The notes under the pieces: model-generated
The model's database searches: none
Seen by the model: only the letters and a program-made list of their open reading frames with translations
Told to the model about the DNA's origin: nothing
Translations under genes and position numbers: made by a program
Source of the DNA: Rhizobium sp. BT04
Lineage (GTDB): Bacteria; Pseudomonadota; Alphaproteobacteria; Rhizobiales; Rhizobiaceae
Assembly (NCBI RefSeq): GCF_030053135.1
Contig: NZ_CP125652.1
Location: forward strand, 4,396,501-4,460,500
Direction: 5' to 3'
DNA length: 64,000 nt
Shown here: positions 62,408 through 64,000 of the stretch, one piece after another
Numbering within the stretch: the stretch's first letter is position 1
How the letters are laid out: every line of letters starts with the position of its first letter

Positions 62408-64000
62408 TTAGCCGATGCGCTGGGCGGCGCGTGCTTCGACATAACCCTTGCGGGCCTTGTTGACCTCTTCGCGCGGGCTGACCTCCGGCACCGCGACATC
62501 CCACCAATGACCGCCGGCCTCAGTGGTGATCAACGGATCGGTATCGATGACGAAGACCGAGGTACGGTCGTTCTTCTTCGAATCAATGATCGCCTGCTCC
62601 AACTCGGCGATCGAGCCGACCTTGACCGCGATGGCGCCCATGCTTTCGGCATGCGCGCGGAAATCGATCTCCGGCATCACCTCGTGATAGGAGTCCTTGA
62701 GCAGATTGTTGAAGTTGGCACCGCCGGTTCCCATCTGCAAGCGGTTGATGCAGCCATAGCCGCGATTGTCGAGCAGGACGATGTTGAGCTTGAGGCCGAG
62801 CATCACCGAGGTCGCAATCTCGGAATTCATCATCATATAGGAGCCATCGCCGACCATGACGACGACATCCCGTTCGGGATGGGCCATCTTGGCGCCGAGC
62901 CCGCCGGCGAGCTCATAGCCCATGCAGGAAAAGCCGTATTCCATGTGATAGCTGCCCGGCACTGTTGCCGGCCAGAGCTTGTGCAATTCGCCGGGAAGTC
63001 CGCCCGCAGCGCAAAGAACCGTCGTATTATCGCCGCCGATCGTGCGCGCTACCGCGCCGATTACCTGTGCGTCGGAGGGCAGGGCGGCATTGGTCGTTGC
63101 CATCGCCTTGGCGGCGGCCTCCATCCAGATCTTCTTCTCCGCGGTTGCCTTCTCGGTGAGTGCCGCCGACGCCTTCCAGCCGGAAAGACCCGATGAAAGC
63201 GCCTTCAGCCCTTCGCGGGCATCGGCCACCACGGGATAGCTGTCGTGCTTGACCGCGTCATAGGCGGCGATATTGAGCCCGATCATCCTGAGATTGTCAT
63301 TCTTGAACAGCGCCCAGGAGCCGGTGGTGAAATCCTGGCAGCGGGTGCCGACGGCGATGACGAGATCCGTTTCTTCGGCAATCGCATTCGCCGCCGACGT
63401 GCCGGTCACGCCGACCGAGCCGAGCGCCAGCGGATGGGTGTCGTCGATCGACGACTTGCCGGCCTGGGTGACGACGACGGGAAGGCCGTGGGCGTCGGCA
63501 AAGGCGGCAAGCTCCTTCGTCGCCTGCGAGTAAAGCACGCCGCCGCCGGCGACGATCACCGGTTTCTGCGACGCCTTGATCAGCGCGATGGCATTGGCCA
63601 GTTCGTCCGCATCCGGCTGCGGCCGACGGGTCGTCCAGACCTTTTCAGTAAACAGGCTTTCCGGATAATCATAGGCTTCGGCCTGAACGTCCTGGCAGAG
63701 CGACAAGGTCACCGGGCCGCAATCCACGGGGTCGGTCAGGACCTGCATGGCGCGCTTCAGCGCCGAAATGATCTGCTCGGGCCGGGTGATGCGGTCGAAA
63801 TAGCGCGAAACCGGACGAAAGGCATCATTGGCTGAAACCGTGCCGTCACCGAAATCCTCGATCTGCTGCAGCACCGGATCCGGCGCGCGGTTGGCGAAGA
63901 CGTCGCCCGGCAGGAAGAGAACGGGAATACGATTGACGTGTGCGACGCCCGCGGCCGTCACCATGTTCAGCGCACCAGGACCGATCGAGGTTGTGCAGGC
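62408..64000 (-). CDS. iolD: 3D-(3,5/4)-trihydroxycyclohexane-1,2-dione hydrolase, 5' truncated by the window
   Basis: At least 530 aa; the N-terminus lies beyond 64000 and the frame stays open to the edge (…CTTSIGPGALNMVTAAG). TPP-dependent enzyme: central FAD/TPP-fold domain, and the C-terminal TPP motif GDGSYMMMNSE...NRGYG. It hydrolyses the ring dione to 5-deoxy-glucuronate, the IolB substrate. It leads the iolD-iolE-iolB operon here; iolC and iolR would be expected further upstream. Confidence 0.95.
   Translation of the reverse strand, partial: ACTTSIGPGALNMVTAAGVAHVNRIPVLFLPGDVFANRAPDPVLQQIEDFGDGTVSANDAFRPVSRYFDRITRPEQIISALKRAMQVLTDPVDCGPVTLSLCQDVQAEAYDYPESLFTEKVWTTRRPQPDADELANAIALIKASQKPVIVAGGGVLYSQATKELAAFADAHGLPVVVTQAGKSSIDDTHPLALGSVGVTGTSAANAIAEETDLVIAVGTRCQDFTTGSWALFKNDNLRMIGLNIAAYDAVKHDSYPVVADAREGLKALSSGLSGWKASAALTEKATAEKKIWMEAAAKAMATTNAALPSDAQVIGAVARTIGGDNTTVLCAAGGLPGELHKLWPATVPGSYHMEYGFSCMGYELAGGLGAKMAHPERDVVVMVGDGSYMMMNSEIATSVMLGLKLNIVLLDNRGYGCINRLQMGTGGANFNNLLKDSYHEVMPEIDFRAHAESMGAIAVKVGSIAELEQAIIDSKKNDRTSVFVIDTDPLITTEAGGHWWDVAVPEVSPREEVNKARKGYVEARAAQRIG

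Overview
The window is about 64 kb of GC-rich alphaproteobacterial chromosome. It most likely comes from a Rhizobium of the etli/leguminosarum group. The evidence is the iolD-iolE-iolB order, a four-gene cluster matching the lipopolysaccharide galacturonosyltransferase genes rgtA-rgtE-rgtB-rgtC, CtrA-type boxes upstream of pilus genes, and several palindromic intergenic repeats of the kind scattered through rhizobial genomes. I saw no rRNA, tRNA, CRISPR array, intact insertion sequence or prophage. Genus-level assignment is inference from gene content.

Layout. 0-7 kb: a uracil-DNA glycosylase-like protein, a short Hsp70-like protein, and a two-gene RND efflux operon. 7-21 kb: mostly metabolic and regulatory singletons (APH-fold kinase, SDR, ETF-ubiquinone oxidoreductase, L,D-transpeptidase, DMT exporter with divergent Lrp regulator, Mg transporter MgtE with a long structured leader, quinone-oxidoreductase-like ADH with divergent HxlR regulator, MFS exporter, diacylglycerol-kinase-like protein). 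These end in a divergent glutamine-synthetase-like/class III aminotransferase pair that looks like polyamine catabolism. 22-24.6 kb: an NfeD protease/slipin pair bracketed by a perfect 19-bp direct repeat. 24.6-39 kb: a complete Tad/Flp pilus locus that also contains an L,D-transpeptidase, an AAA+ ATPase with a winged-helix-like N-terminus, a small TTG-started lipoprotein in the CpaD position and a membrane-anchored coiled-coil protein. 39.7-46.5 kb: the rgt-like cluster and a divergent flippase-like membrane protein. 46.5-48.8 kb: an ECF42-type sigma factor downstream of three DGPF/YciI proteins. 49-60 kb: AMP nucleosidase, small secreted proteins, two PilZ-type proteins, a host-attachment-family protein, LysR and AraC regulators, and a MATE exporter. 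60.3-64 kb: part of the myo-inositol catabolic operon, with iolD cut by the window edge.

How genes work together. The Tad genes encode a prepilin peptidase, pilin, secretin, motor ATPase, two platform proteins, pseudopilins and a TadZ-like localisation factor. A canonical CtrA box lies ahead of the pilin gene and a 13-bp stem-loop lies between pilin and cpaB, which would favour high pilin expression. In the rgt cluster a GT2 enzyme would make polyprenyl-phosphate-GalA and three GT39-type transferases would use it in the periplasm. The most striking regulatory find is the mgtE leader: an 18-codon upstream ORF ends one base before a hairpin that is mutually exclusive with a second hairpin covering the mgtE ribosome-binding region.
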